A stretch of DNA of 64,000 bases from Altibacter sp. HG106 (GTDB lineage Bacteria; Bacteroidota; Bacteroidia; Flavobacteriales; Flavobacteriaceae): positions 62,001 to 126,000 of the forward strand of contig NZ_JAQQTD010000003.1 in assembly GCF_028561755.1 (NCBI RefSeq), in the 5' to 3' direction. Below, piece after piece: positions 8,714 through 14,715 of this stretch. Positions within the stretch are counted from its first letter, which is position 1. Every line of letters begins with the position of its first letter. A program made the position numbers and the translations under genes. Below the pieces are notes generated by a model that did no database searches, was not told the origin of the DNA, and saw nothing but the letters and a program-made list of their open reading frames with translations.

Positions 8714-8742
8714 AAAGGGTTTCTGAAAAGAAGCCCTTTTTT
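8714..8742 (+). terminator. Intrinsic terminator after lipoprotein cluster 1
   Basis: An 11-pair stem AAAGGGTTTCT/AGAAGCCCTTT (one G-U pair) with a GAAA loop is followed by a run of T. It closes the three-gene lipoprotein unit and ends at the stop codon of the convergent repressor gene. Confidence 0.8.
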
Positions 8743-9511
8743 ATGTATTCAAATTATGGATCTGTCCTTTAAGTTCTTCCATAGACTGCTGCAATTGGCG
8801 TAATAAAGTACTATCATTAGGTTCGTCTACACCAAAGGTAAGTTTGCTGTTCACTTGCCAAAGCTCTTGAATATCTTTTACCTCCACATCGATAGGTAAA
8901 TACTCCGGGTTAAGGGAGATCAACCGAACTTTTTCAGGGTTTCCGGCGACTTTTTGAAGTTTTTTTACCAGCACCGAATCGTGTAATACAACGATAAAGA
9001 TCTTACTGTCATTAGCTTCTGAAATGCTGGACACCGCCTTCCCCAGCACCCATTCATTGGGACGGATGTTAGGAAGCATACTATCGCCTTCTACCTGAAA
9101 CCCTCGATAGGTCGCGTTTCGGTATTGCGGTAGAGGAATGTTGAAAGCTGGCAGACTTTGATACCACTCAACGTCCTGAATATTGTGAGGGTAACCCGCT
9201 GCCGCTTTTTGATTTACTAATAAGATACTGTCTTCGGAAGCTTCGTTTAAGGTGATCACTTTCGGACTTACATCGCCACCATTGATATCTACATACTGTC
9301 GAATACTGTTTCCGAACAACCACAACGGATTAATCTGAAACTGTCGCAACAGCTCCATCACTGCTTTTCCGGAAATCTTTGTCTTCCCGCGTTCAATATC
9401 GGCCGTAGTAGTACCAATTCCTAAGAGTTCTGCAAACGATTGTTGGGTGTGATGCTGTTCCTCACGAACACGCTTAAACCGTTTAGCCTCAATAGATACA
9501 TCTTTTACCAT
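8741..9511 (-). CDS. XRE/S24 (LexA/CI-like) self-cleaving repressor
   Basis: The protein has an N-terminal helix-turn-helix of the XRE type (RFKRVREE through FAELLGIGTTTADIERGK). The C-terminal S24 peptidase domain has the Ala-Gly cleavage pair in AAAGYP, the serine in VEGDSMLP and the lysine in VLVKKL. By analogy with LexA and CI it should repress genes until DNA damage triggers self-cleavage. I prefer the ATG at 9511 (256 residues). The ATG at 9538 is also possible, but it lies inside an inverted repeat that looks like the repressor's own operator. The gene is divergent from a radical SAM DNA-repair-type operon, its likely target. Confidence 0.87.
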   Translation of the reverse strand: MVKDVSIEAKRFKRVREEQHHTQQSFAELLGIGTTTADIERGKTKISGKAVMELLRQFQINPLWLFGNSIRQYVDINGGDVSPKVITLNEASEDSILLVNQKAAAGYPHNIQDVEWYQSLPAFNIPLPQYRNATYRGFQVEGDSMLPNIRPNEWVLGKAVSSISEANDSKIFIVVLHDSVLVKKLQKVAGNPEKVRLISLNPEYLPIDVEVKDIQELWQVNSKLTFGVDEPNDSTLLRQLQQSMEELKGQIHNLNT

Positions 9512-9530
9512 ACCCGAAAGATACGGTATT

Positions 9531-9545
9531 TTGGACATATTCCAA
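9531..9545. promoter_or_regulatory. Candidate operator O1 (TTGGA-N5-TCCAA)
   Basis: TTGGACATATTCCAA is a perfect 5+5 inverted repeat with a five-base spacer, extended to six pairs by the flanking T and A. It lies at the start region of the S24 repressor gene. The same arms and spacer length occur again 60 bases away, at the start of the divergent operon. Confidence 0.6.
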
Positions 9546-9585
9546 ATTTTAAACGGACTTATTCCTTCTTATGGGATTTTTTCCA

Positions 9586-9593
9586 TATTTTTG
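9586..9593 (+). promoter_or_regulatory. -7 element of the radical SAM operon
   Basis: TATTTTTG is an exact TAnnTTTG match. Its last three bases are shared with the downstream inverted repeat, so a bound repressor would cover the promoter. Transcription would start about 10 bases before the GTG at 9611. Confidence 0.55.
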
Positions 9594-9605
9594 GAACAAA
9601 TCCAA
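9591..9605. promoter_or_regulatory. Candidate operator O2 (TTGGA-N5-TCCAA)
   Basis: TTGGAACAAATCCAA has the same 5-base arms and 5-base spacer as O1. It overlaps the -7 element and probable transcription start of the radical SAM gene. The centres of O1 and O2 are 60 bases apart. Confidence 0.6.
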
Positions 9606-9610
9606 TTGCT

Positions 9611-10897
9611 GTGAATTTTGAACGTATTAAAGAAAAATTAGAAGTATTAGCAGATGCTGCCAAGTACGATGTTTCGTGCGCCTCTAGCGGAAGCACTCGG
9701 AAAAACACAAATAAAGGTTTAGGCAATAGTTCGGGTATGGGTATTTGCCATTCGTATACCGAAGATGGTCGTTGTGTTTCCCTTCTGAAGATCTTATTGA
9801 CCAACTATTGTATCTTCGACTGCGCCTATTGTGTCACACGAAAAAGTAATGATATAAAGCGTGCCGCGTTTCAAGTGCAGGAGGTGGTTGATCTTACCAT
9901 TCAATTTTATAGAAGAAATTACATTGAAGGATTGTTCCTTTCCAGCGGAATATTTAAGAACGCCGATTACACCATGGAACGCCTCGTTCGGGTGGCGAAA
10001 AAACTTCGTGAGGAAGAAAACTTCAATGGATATATTCATTTGAAGTCCATTCCGGGTGCCAGCGATGAACTCATGCGCGAAGCAGGGTTGTATGCCGATC
10101 GTTTATCGGTGAATATTGAAATTCCCACGGAACAGGGATTAAAAAAACTAGCTCCGGATAAAAATCGGGAAGATTTCATTAAACCCATGCGGAAGGTGAA
10201 GCAGGAAATTCAGGTGTATCGTTCAGAGAAGAAAAAATTTCGCCACACGCCGGTGTATGCTCCGGCTGGGCAAAGCACTCAAATGATTATTGGCGCCAGT
10301 GGCGAATCGGACGCTCAAATTATGTACACTTCGGCCTATTTTTACAAGAAGTTTCAAATGAAGCGGGTGTATTACTCGGGCTATATTCCTATCAGCTACG
10401 ATCCTCGGCTTCCGGCCATTGGCACTGAAGTCCCTATGATGCGCGAAAACAGGCTCTATCAAACCGATTGGTTATTGCGATTCTATGGCTTCGATATTCG
10501 TGAATTATTAAACAAAGAAACTCCTAATTTGGATATGGATATCGACCCAAAATTAAGTTGGGCGCTTCGCAACCTTTCCTTTTTCCCGGTTGATATTAAT
10601 ACTGCAGACAAATCATGGTTGGCCCGTATTCCGGGTATTGGAATGAAATCTGTTCATAAGATCCTCAGCGGAAGAAGACATCAAACCATTCGATGGTACG
10701 ATTTAAAGCGTATGGGCGTGGCATTGAACAGAGCGCAATACTTTATTCATTGTCCTGGGAGTCCGCATACCCATAAAGACCACACTTCCGCTCAAATTAA
10801 AGGACTCATTATGTCGCAAAGTACGAGTAAATATCAGCACGCTTATAACGGTCAGCTTAATTTATTTCAATCGGCCACCACCGCCCTGGTCTCATAA
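9611..10897 (+). CDS. Radical SAM protein, putative DNA modification/repair (rSAM_link_UDG family)
   Basis: From the GTG at 9611 this protein has 428 residues. It carries the radical SAM cluster motif C67-x3-C71-x2-C74 (CIFDCAYC) and a C-terminal helix-hairpin-helix (DINTADKSWLARIPGIGMKSV, about 328-348) expected to bind DNA. The whole pattern fits the TIGR03916 family, which in other genomes is linked to a uracil-DNA-glycosylase-like protein and assigned a role in DNA metabolism or repair. The frame is open upstream to 9440, but that extension crosses the divergent promoter and repressor gene, so GTG 9611 (VNFERIKEKLEVLADAAKYD) is chosen. A DUF4130 gene follows 9 bases later. Confidence 0.9.
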   Translation: MNFERIKEKLEVLADAAKYDVSCASSGSTRKNTNKGLGNSSGMGICHSYTEDGRCVSLLKILLTNYCIFDCAYCVTRKSNDIKRAAFQVQEVVDLTIQFYRRNYIEGLFLSSGIFKNADYTMERLVRVAKKLREEENFNGYIHLKSIPGASDELMREAGLYADRLSVNIEIPTEQGLKKLAPDKNREDFIKPMRKVKQEIQVYRSEKKKFRHTPVYAPAGQSTQMIIGASGESDAQIMYTSAYFYKKFQMKRVYYSGYIPISYDPRLPAIGTEVPMMRENRLYQTDWLLRFYGFDIRELLNKETPNLDMDIDPKLSWALRNLSFFPVDINTADKSWLARIPGIGMKSVHKILSGRRHQTIRWYDLKRMGVALNRAQYFIHCPGSPHTHKDHTSAQIKGLIMSQSTSKYQHAYNGQLNLFQSATTALVS

Positions 10898-10906
10898 CGA
10901 TATACT

Positions 10907-11683
10907 ATGCTGCTCACCTACGATGGAACTTTTGAGGGGATGCTCACCGCCGTCTTTATGATGTATGAAGAGAAGATAGACGACCTTCAATTAGTACTTG
11001 CCAACCAACCCCAGGCATCATTGTTTATGACTTCGGAAGAAGTATTTAGCGATGCGACCAAAGCTGCACGGGTGTGGGACGGTATCGCGAAAAAAGGTGG
11101 AAAACGGGTGCAGCAATTAATGTATAAGGTGTTCTTAAGCGAATTACCCGAACGAGAATCATTGCTTATATCCTTTCTAAAAGCCTTCTTTAGCTCTCAG
11201 GGCACTGTGGCGAAGAATCCGGCGCACCCCCTAACAGCGCGTATGCTTCAGATTCAAAAAATGATCGGAAGAGAGAAACATCGCATGGATGCTTTTATTC
11301 GGTTTATGCAGACCAAAGAAGGTTGGTACGTAGCCACCGTGGCACCCGATTTCAATGTACTCCCGTTAAATGTTGCCCATTTTAAAGCGCGGTACGCAGA
11401 CCAGCAGTGGTTGATTTACGATGTAAAGAGAAATTATGGATTTTATTATAACGAACAGACGGTTGAGGAAGTGCAATTAGAGCAGGCACTAGCTCCAAAT
11501 CTTTCGGAACGACTAACGACCCTGTATCTTTCGGAAGAAGAACTGCAATTTCAGACCTTGTGGCAATCGTATTTTCAACATACTAATATCGCCTCACGCA
11601 AAAATACCAAACTCCACTTACGGCATGTTCCGAAGCGCTACTGGAAATATTTAACCGAAAAACAACCCGTAATAAAAAAATGA
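10907..11683 (+). CDS. DUF4130 / TIGR03915-type partner of the radical SAM protein
   Basis: This 258-residue protein begins LLTYDGTFEGMLTAVFMMYE and contains MLQIQKMIGREKHRMDAFIRFM and the YGFYYNEQTVEEVQ region. These are landmarks of the TIGR03915 (SAM_7_link_chp, DUF4130) family, probable DNA metabolism proteins found beside the radical SAM protein. In many genomes this domain is fused to a uracil-DNA-glycosylase-like domain. Here the protein ends near residue 258 and no glycosylase domain is seen. It starts 9 bases after the radical SAM gene, so the two surely form one unit, probably controlled by the divergent S24 repressor. Confidence 0.87.
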   Translation: MLLTYDGTFEGMLTAVFMMYEEKIDDLQLVLANQPQASLFMTSEEVFSDATKAARVWDGIAKKGGKRVQQLMYKVFLSELPERESLLISFLKAFFSSQGTVAKNPAHPLTARMLQIQKMIGREKHRMDAFIRFMQTKEGWYVATVAPDFNVLPLNVAHFKARYADQQWLIYDVKRNYGFYYNEQTVEEVQLEQALAPNLSERLTTLYLSEEELQFQTLWQSYFQHTNIASRKNTKLHLRHVPKRYWKYLTEKQPVIKK

Positions 11684-11716
11684 TTAATTTTAACAGGTAA
11701 CAGAAAACTAATCACC

Positions 11717-11968
11717 ATGAAAAAACTCACGTTAAGTCTCTTACTTATGCTCTTTGTATTGGGAGTAAGTTGTAGAGAAACTACCCAAGAAAAAGCGGAA
11801 GATGCACTAGAAGCGGCTGCTGAAGACACTGAAAATAATTTAGAAAAAGCCGGAGAAGCTGTAGAAGAGGCTGTGGAAGAAACTGGAGATGCTCTTGAGG
11901 AAGCCGGAGAAGAAATAAATGAAGAAATTGAAGGCACCGACGAGATGCCGGGTGGTGATGATAACTAA
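11717..11968 (+). CDS. Small acidic lipoprotein, CRET family copy 4
   Basis: This 83-residue protein has a lipobox GVSC with Cys19, followed by RETTQEKAEDALEAA. The mature part is a Glu/Ala-rich chain with a loose 11-residue rhythm (AGEAVEEAVEETGDALEEAGEE), which predicts one long acidic helix. The tail EGTDEMPGGDDN is close to that of copy 5. It starts only 33 bases after the DUF4130 gene with no obvious promoter between, so read-through from the repair operon is possible. Function unknown. Confidence 0.75.
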   Translation: MKKLTLSLLLMLFVLGVSCRETTQEKAEDALEAAAEDTENNLEKAGEAVEEAVEETGDALEEAGEEINEEIEGTDEMPGGDDN

Positions 11969-12030
11969 ATTTTAACAGATTTGTTTTATTATTGAAGTAC
12001 CTTCGTCTTATTAACACAAAATATACCATT

Positions 12031-12252
12031 ATGAAAAAACTATTTATAGCAATAACCGCTTTATTACTGAGTGTTTCTGTATTCTCTTGCCGAGAAACTA
12101 CGGAAGAAAGAACAGAAGAAAACATTGAAGCCGCTATCGACGATGCAGGAGACGCCATGGAAGATGCCGCTGAAGATGTGGAAGACGCCGCGAACGAAGT
12201 AGGTGAAGAAATTGAAGAAGAAGTAGAAGGAACAGACGATATGGATAACTAG
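12031..12252 (+). CDS. Small acidic lipoprotein, CRET family copy 5
   Basis: From the ATG at 12031 this is a 73-residue protein; a longer frame begins with TTG at 11992 but lacks a signal-peptide start. The lipobox is VFSC with Cys20, followed by RETTEERTEEN. The mature part, EAAIDDAGDAMEDAAEDVEDAANEV, is an acidic amphipathic helix closely resembling copy 2, and the tail EGTDDMDN resembles copy 4. A TACCTTCG box at 11998-12005 could be a weak -7 element. It ends before a strong terminator. Confidence 0.75.
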   Translation: MKKLFIAITALLLSVSVFSCRETTEERTEENIEAAIDDAGDAMEDAAEDVEDAANEVGEEIEEEVEGTDDMDN

Positions 12253-12271
12253 TCAGATTTCTCTCAAGAAT

Positions 12272-12301
12272 AAAAAAGCCCGGTATATACCGGGTTTTTT
12301 T
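12272..12301. terminator. Intrinsic terminator after lipoprotein cluster 2
   Basis: CCCGGTATATACCGGG is a perfect palindrome flanked by a run of A on the left and a run of T on the right. It marks the end of the unit that holds copies 4 and 5. Confidence 0.85.
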
Positions 12302-12338
12302 GTAGCTAATTTTATCTTAGACAAACATTATAGACATT

Positions 12339-12770
12339 ATGCATCGCCTTATAGAACCCCTTGAAAAAACAACGCATCTTCAGTGGATCGTATACATCCT
12401 TTTCTACTTTTGTTGGGGACTCGTAATGAATTGGATTGGCCAGGAATTGGAAATTGCGAAATTCACTTACTGGTGGCAGGTCATTACCACCTATGTACTT
12501 TATATGGTTCCTATTTCGATCCTATTGCGACCCTATCCCGTTTTTACACAATATGCCTACGGACTAATTGCGATGGGATTGTTAGAATTTGGCGGATATG
12601 CGTTACAAACCTCCTATATATACCCTGATAATATTCTGGAAAGATGGTTCGGACCCCATGTGTTTGCCCTGTGTATGACGCTCTTTTTTGCGTGGTATTT
12701 TACCCTCGGAAATTATGTAGTTAATCGTATATTTGTGCCGTTAATCGATAAAACTGAAAAAAATAACTAA
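12339..12770 (+). CDS. Four-helix integral membrane protein of unknown function
   Basis: This 143-residue protein has four hydrophobic segments: around residues 15-35 (WIVYILFYFCWGLVMNWI), 46-62, 71-90 and 106-128. It is rich in aromatic residues and ends in a short charged tail, TEKNN. I recognise no family motif. The start ATG at 12339 is the first in frame after the terminator at 12272-12301, and the gene appears to be transcribed alone. No clear -7 element is present. Confidence 0.65.
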   Translation: MHRLIEPLEKTTHLQWIVYILFYFCWGLVMNWIGQELEIAKFTYWWQVITTYVLYMVPISILLRPYPVFTQYAYGLIAMGLLEFGGYALQTSYIYPDNILERWFGPHVFALCMTLFFAWYFTLGNYVVNRIFVPLIDKTEKNN

Positions 12771-12826
12771 CAAAGGTACCATAAACTTATATTTTTAAGG
12801 CTATTACATTTTTGGAAAGATCTGCG

Positions 12827-12834
12827 TAGGTTTG
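12827..12834 (+). promoter_or_regulatory. -7 element before the 40-residue lipoprotein
   Basis: TAGGTTTG matches TAnnTTTG and lies 31 bases before the ATG at 12866. It supports transcription of the very short lipoprotein gene and the membrane protein gene behind it. Confidence 0.55.
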
Positions 12835-12865
12835 TTACATAATTAACAACAAAAACCTATTCTTC

Positions 12866-12988
12866 ATGAAAAAATTAATGTTTATTTTAGCATTGCTTGC
12901 ATTCGCTGCAAGTTGTACCCCAGAAGCCATCACTACTGATGAACAACAAATCGACAAAGCAGACTACGAAGTTCCTCCCAACGGATAA
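12866..12988 (+). CDS. Very small lipoprotein (40 residues)
   Basis: The frame codes for a protein that starts MKKLMFILALLAFAASC and has a mature part of only about 24 residues, ending DYEVPPNG. The lipobox FAASC with Cys17 is clear and a -7 element lies upstream. The stop at 12986-12988 is 10 bases before the next start, so the two genes probably share a transcript. It is too short for automated calling by length. The role is unknown. Confidence 0.6.
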   Translation: MKKLMFILALLAFAASCTPEAITTDEQQIDKADYEVPPNG

Positions 12989-12998
12989 GAAACTCTCT

Positions 12999-13460
12999 AT
13001 GATATCAGGGGTGTTCCTATCATTTTTATTGATAGCGACACCCTTTCTTTTTTACATCTACAAGTATGCACCTACCGATTCAAAGGAATGGCATACAATC
13101 GTAGGCACCATCGACGCTGGAAATTTCGCACATGCGCAATCGTATATGCACGCCCTTTTCACTAAAATTACCTTTGTACTCTTAACGGGGATTTGGTTCT
13201 TAACTTCCAAAAATTGGTGGAAATATGCCATTCTAGTGCCGCTAACCATGTTCCTCTTTCAACTGGCGGGCGTCATCAATCACAAGAATGATTATATTGA
13301 TGAATTTGATTTTTGGTACTCGTTACCTATCATATTACCGATTCTTATTTTCTTGATTTATATCTCATATCAAATCGGAAAGCGACAGGAATCGAACACC
13401 ATGGATCTTAAAGATCAGGTGGATGATGAGATCAGCAAAATTTTTAGTGATAAGTTATAG
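12999..13460 (+). CDS. Membrane protein of unknown function
   Basis: From the ATG at 12999 this is a 153-residue protein with four predicted membrane segments: near residues 2-20, 57-73, 78-95 and 108-128. The C-terminal tail DLKDQVDDEISKIFSDKL is charged and probably cytoplasmic. The frame is open upstream to 12897, but that part would overlap the small lipoprotein gene and lacks a natural start. No family is recognised. The coupling with the 40-residue lipoprotein suggests a shared envelope role. Confidence 0.65.
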   Translation: MISGVFLSFLLIATPFLFYIYKYAPTDSKEWHTIVGTIDAGNFAHAQSYMHALFTKITFVLLTGIWFLTSKNWWKYAILVPLTMFLFQLAGVINHKNDYIDEFDFWYSLPIILPILIFLIYISYQIGKRQESNTMDLKDQVDDEISKIFSDKL

Positions 13461-13500
13461 GTGCACCGGCAAACCCCTTTAAATTTTCCGAAATAAATAC

Positions 13501-13530
13501 TTTGCATTTAGGACAAAAGTTTTAAATTTG
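13501..13530 (+). promoter_or_regulatory. tRNA promoter (-33/-7)
   Basis: TTTG at 13501-13504 and TAAATTTG at 13523-13530 are separated by 18 bases, which fits the Bacteroidota sigma-A promoter architecture. Transcription would start about 30 bases before tRNA-Gly. Confidence 0.65.
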
Positions 13531-13567
13531 CTCCCGCTTTCGAAGGAAAGCACGTTCTTTAGAATAC

Positions 13568-13640
13568 GCGAAAATAGCTCAGTTGGTAGAGCGCCACCTT
13601 GCCAAGGTGGAGGTCGCGGGTTCGAATCCCGTTTTTCGCT
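13568..13640 (+). tRNA. tRNA-Gly(GCC)
   Basis: The cloverleaf is complete in 73 bases. The acceptor stem GCGAAAA/TTTTCGC is perfect, the D-arm contains AGTTGGTAGA, the anticodon stem CCACC/GGTGG encloses TTGCCAA with anticodon GCC, and the T-arm contains TTCGAAT. The discriminator is T and no CCA is encoded. Confidence 0.95.
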
Positions 13641-13645
13641 CTAAG

Positions 13646-13670
13646 GCCGAAATTTGTTTTCGGCTTTTTT
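13646..13670 (+). terminator. Intrinsic terminator after tRNA-Gly
   Basis: GCCGAAA/TTTCGGC forms a seven-pair stem followed by a run of T. It separates tRNA-Gly from tRNA-Leu, so read-through or a second promoter is needed for the latter. Confidence 0.75.
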
Positions 13671-13683
13671 AGTAAAGTCTGAT

Positions 13684-13769
13684 GCTCGGGTGGTGGAATT
13701 GGTAGACACGTTGGACTTAAAATCCAATGACCAGTAACGGTCGTACGGGTTCAAGTCCCGTCCCGAGTA
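13684..13769 (+). tRNA. tRNA-Leu(UAA)
   Basis: This is a class II tRNA of 86 bases with a long variable arm (TGACCAGTAACGGTCGT). The acceptor is GCTCGGG/CCCGAGT (terminal G-U pair), the anticodon stem TTGGA/TCCAA encloses CTTAAAA with anticodon TAA, and the T-loop is TTCAAGT. The discriminator is A. Confidence 0.95.
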
Positions 13770-13782
13770 CTTGAAGCGAAAG

Positions 13783-13808
13783 CCGAACCGATAAGGTTCG
13801 GTTTTTTT
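13783..13808 (+). terminator. Intrinsic terminator after tRNA-Leu
   Basis: CCGAACC/GGTTCGG forms a seven-pair stem with a GATAA loop, followed by seven T. Confidence 0.85.
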
Positions 13809-13873
13809 ATGCACAAAAGCCGTGAAAAACTGGTTTTTCTAAGGATAAGTTTCGGAAGGGTTATAAAACGTAC

Positions 13874-14665
13874 TTACAGCGAAATCCCTGTTCGCTCTAA
13901 GGCCTTTTCTATTGTCAAAATACGTTCTTGAAGATCGCTGATTTTCTCATTTTTCGTCTCTAACTCCTGCTGTTGCTCCTGAATTGCGCGTACCAATAAG
14001 GGTGTTAATTTTCCATAGTCAATAGCCCATACAGTATCCTCCAAATGCTCTTTCGCTAAGGGACCATCACTACCTTTTTTAACAACATAGGGAAAATGTT
14101 GATAGAGTTCTTGGGCTAAAAATCCAACCTCTTTTTGAGTCTTGTCTACACCTTTGAAATTGTAGGATACCGGATTTATCTTTGCTACTATCGACAAAGC
14201 GCCGTGAATAGGCGTAATATTTTCCTTCAATCGCTTGTCTGACACTGAATTGAAAAGCACACTGCCTGAACCATTTCCGGAAACTGAACCGATTTCTGCA
14301 CCATTGGCCAAAAAACGAAGAAATTTATTTGATGACTCGGGAGTTGTTCGTCCTAGGGCTAAATAAAGCACATCAGCGGTGGTCCCTGAACGCGTGTTCT
14401 CTATTTGCGCCACGGCATTGTTGTCTTGACCACTTACATCTATGAGCCTTGCCGGACTAATATTTCCAACGGCTATATCTCCATTGTCGAGCAGCTGCAG
14501 TCGTTGTAGGCCGCCAGAGCTAGTAAGATTGATAATTGGGAGGGTGGTACTGCTACTTTCCACATCGAGTGTGGCTTGCGGGGAGGTTGTTCCTATTCCT
14601 ACTTGAGAGCTAGCAGTTACTCCAATAATTAAAAGGAAATTGAGAACAAAAAAGTGTTTATTCAA
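13874..14665 (-). CDS. Exported protein with S74 intramolecular chaperone domain
   Basis: This 263-residue protein has a signal peptide (residues 1-20), then VGIGTTSPQATLDV and a region rich in Ser, Thr and Gly. The C-terminal peptidase S74 domain starts at FNSVSDKRLKENITPI. In phage tail spikes this domain folds the upstream trimer and then cleaves itself off before the Ser-Asp; that serine is conserved here. The C-terminus is a coiled coil (QEQQQELETKNEKISDLQERI). Bacteroidota encode many such non-phage proteins on the cell surface. The start is TTG at 14665, since no ATG is available after the -7 element. Confidence 0.82.
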   Translation of the reverse strand: MNKHFFVLNFLLIIGVTASSQVGIGTTSPQATLDVESSSTTLPIINLTSSGGLQRLQLLDNGDIAVGNISPARLIDVSGQDNNAVAQIENTRSGTTADVLYLALGRTTPESSNKFLRFLANGAEIGSVSGNGSGSVLFNSVSDKRLKENITPIHGALSIVAKINPVSYNFKGVDKTQKEVGFLAQELYQHFPYVVKKGSDGPLAKEHLEDTVWAIDYGKLTPLLVRAIQEQQQELETKNEKISDLQERILTIEKALERTGISL

Positions 14666-14681
14666 ATTAATTGGGTTTTCT

Positions 14682-14689
14682 CAAAGGTA
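14682..14689 (-). promoter_or_regulatory. -7 element of the S74-domain gene
   Basis: On the minus strand this reads TACCTTTG, an exact TAnnTTTG match 16 bases before the TTG start at 14665. It supports that unusual start codon and separate transcription from mutS. Confidence 0.55.
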
Positions 14690-14715
14690 CGAGAAAAAGA
14701 CCTCCTCAGAAAACC

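Noticed and set aside
13874-14665. Prophage remnant suggested by an S74 tail-fibre-type gene beside tRNA genes
   Set aside because: No integrase, terminase, capsid or other phage gene is nearby, no att-like repeat of the tRNA 3' ends was seen, and the protein has a signal peptide.
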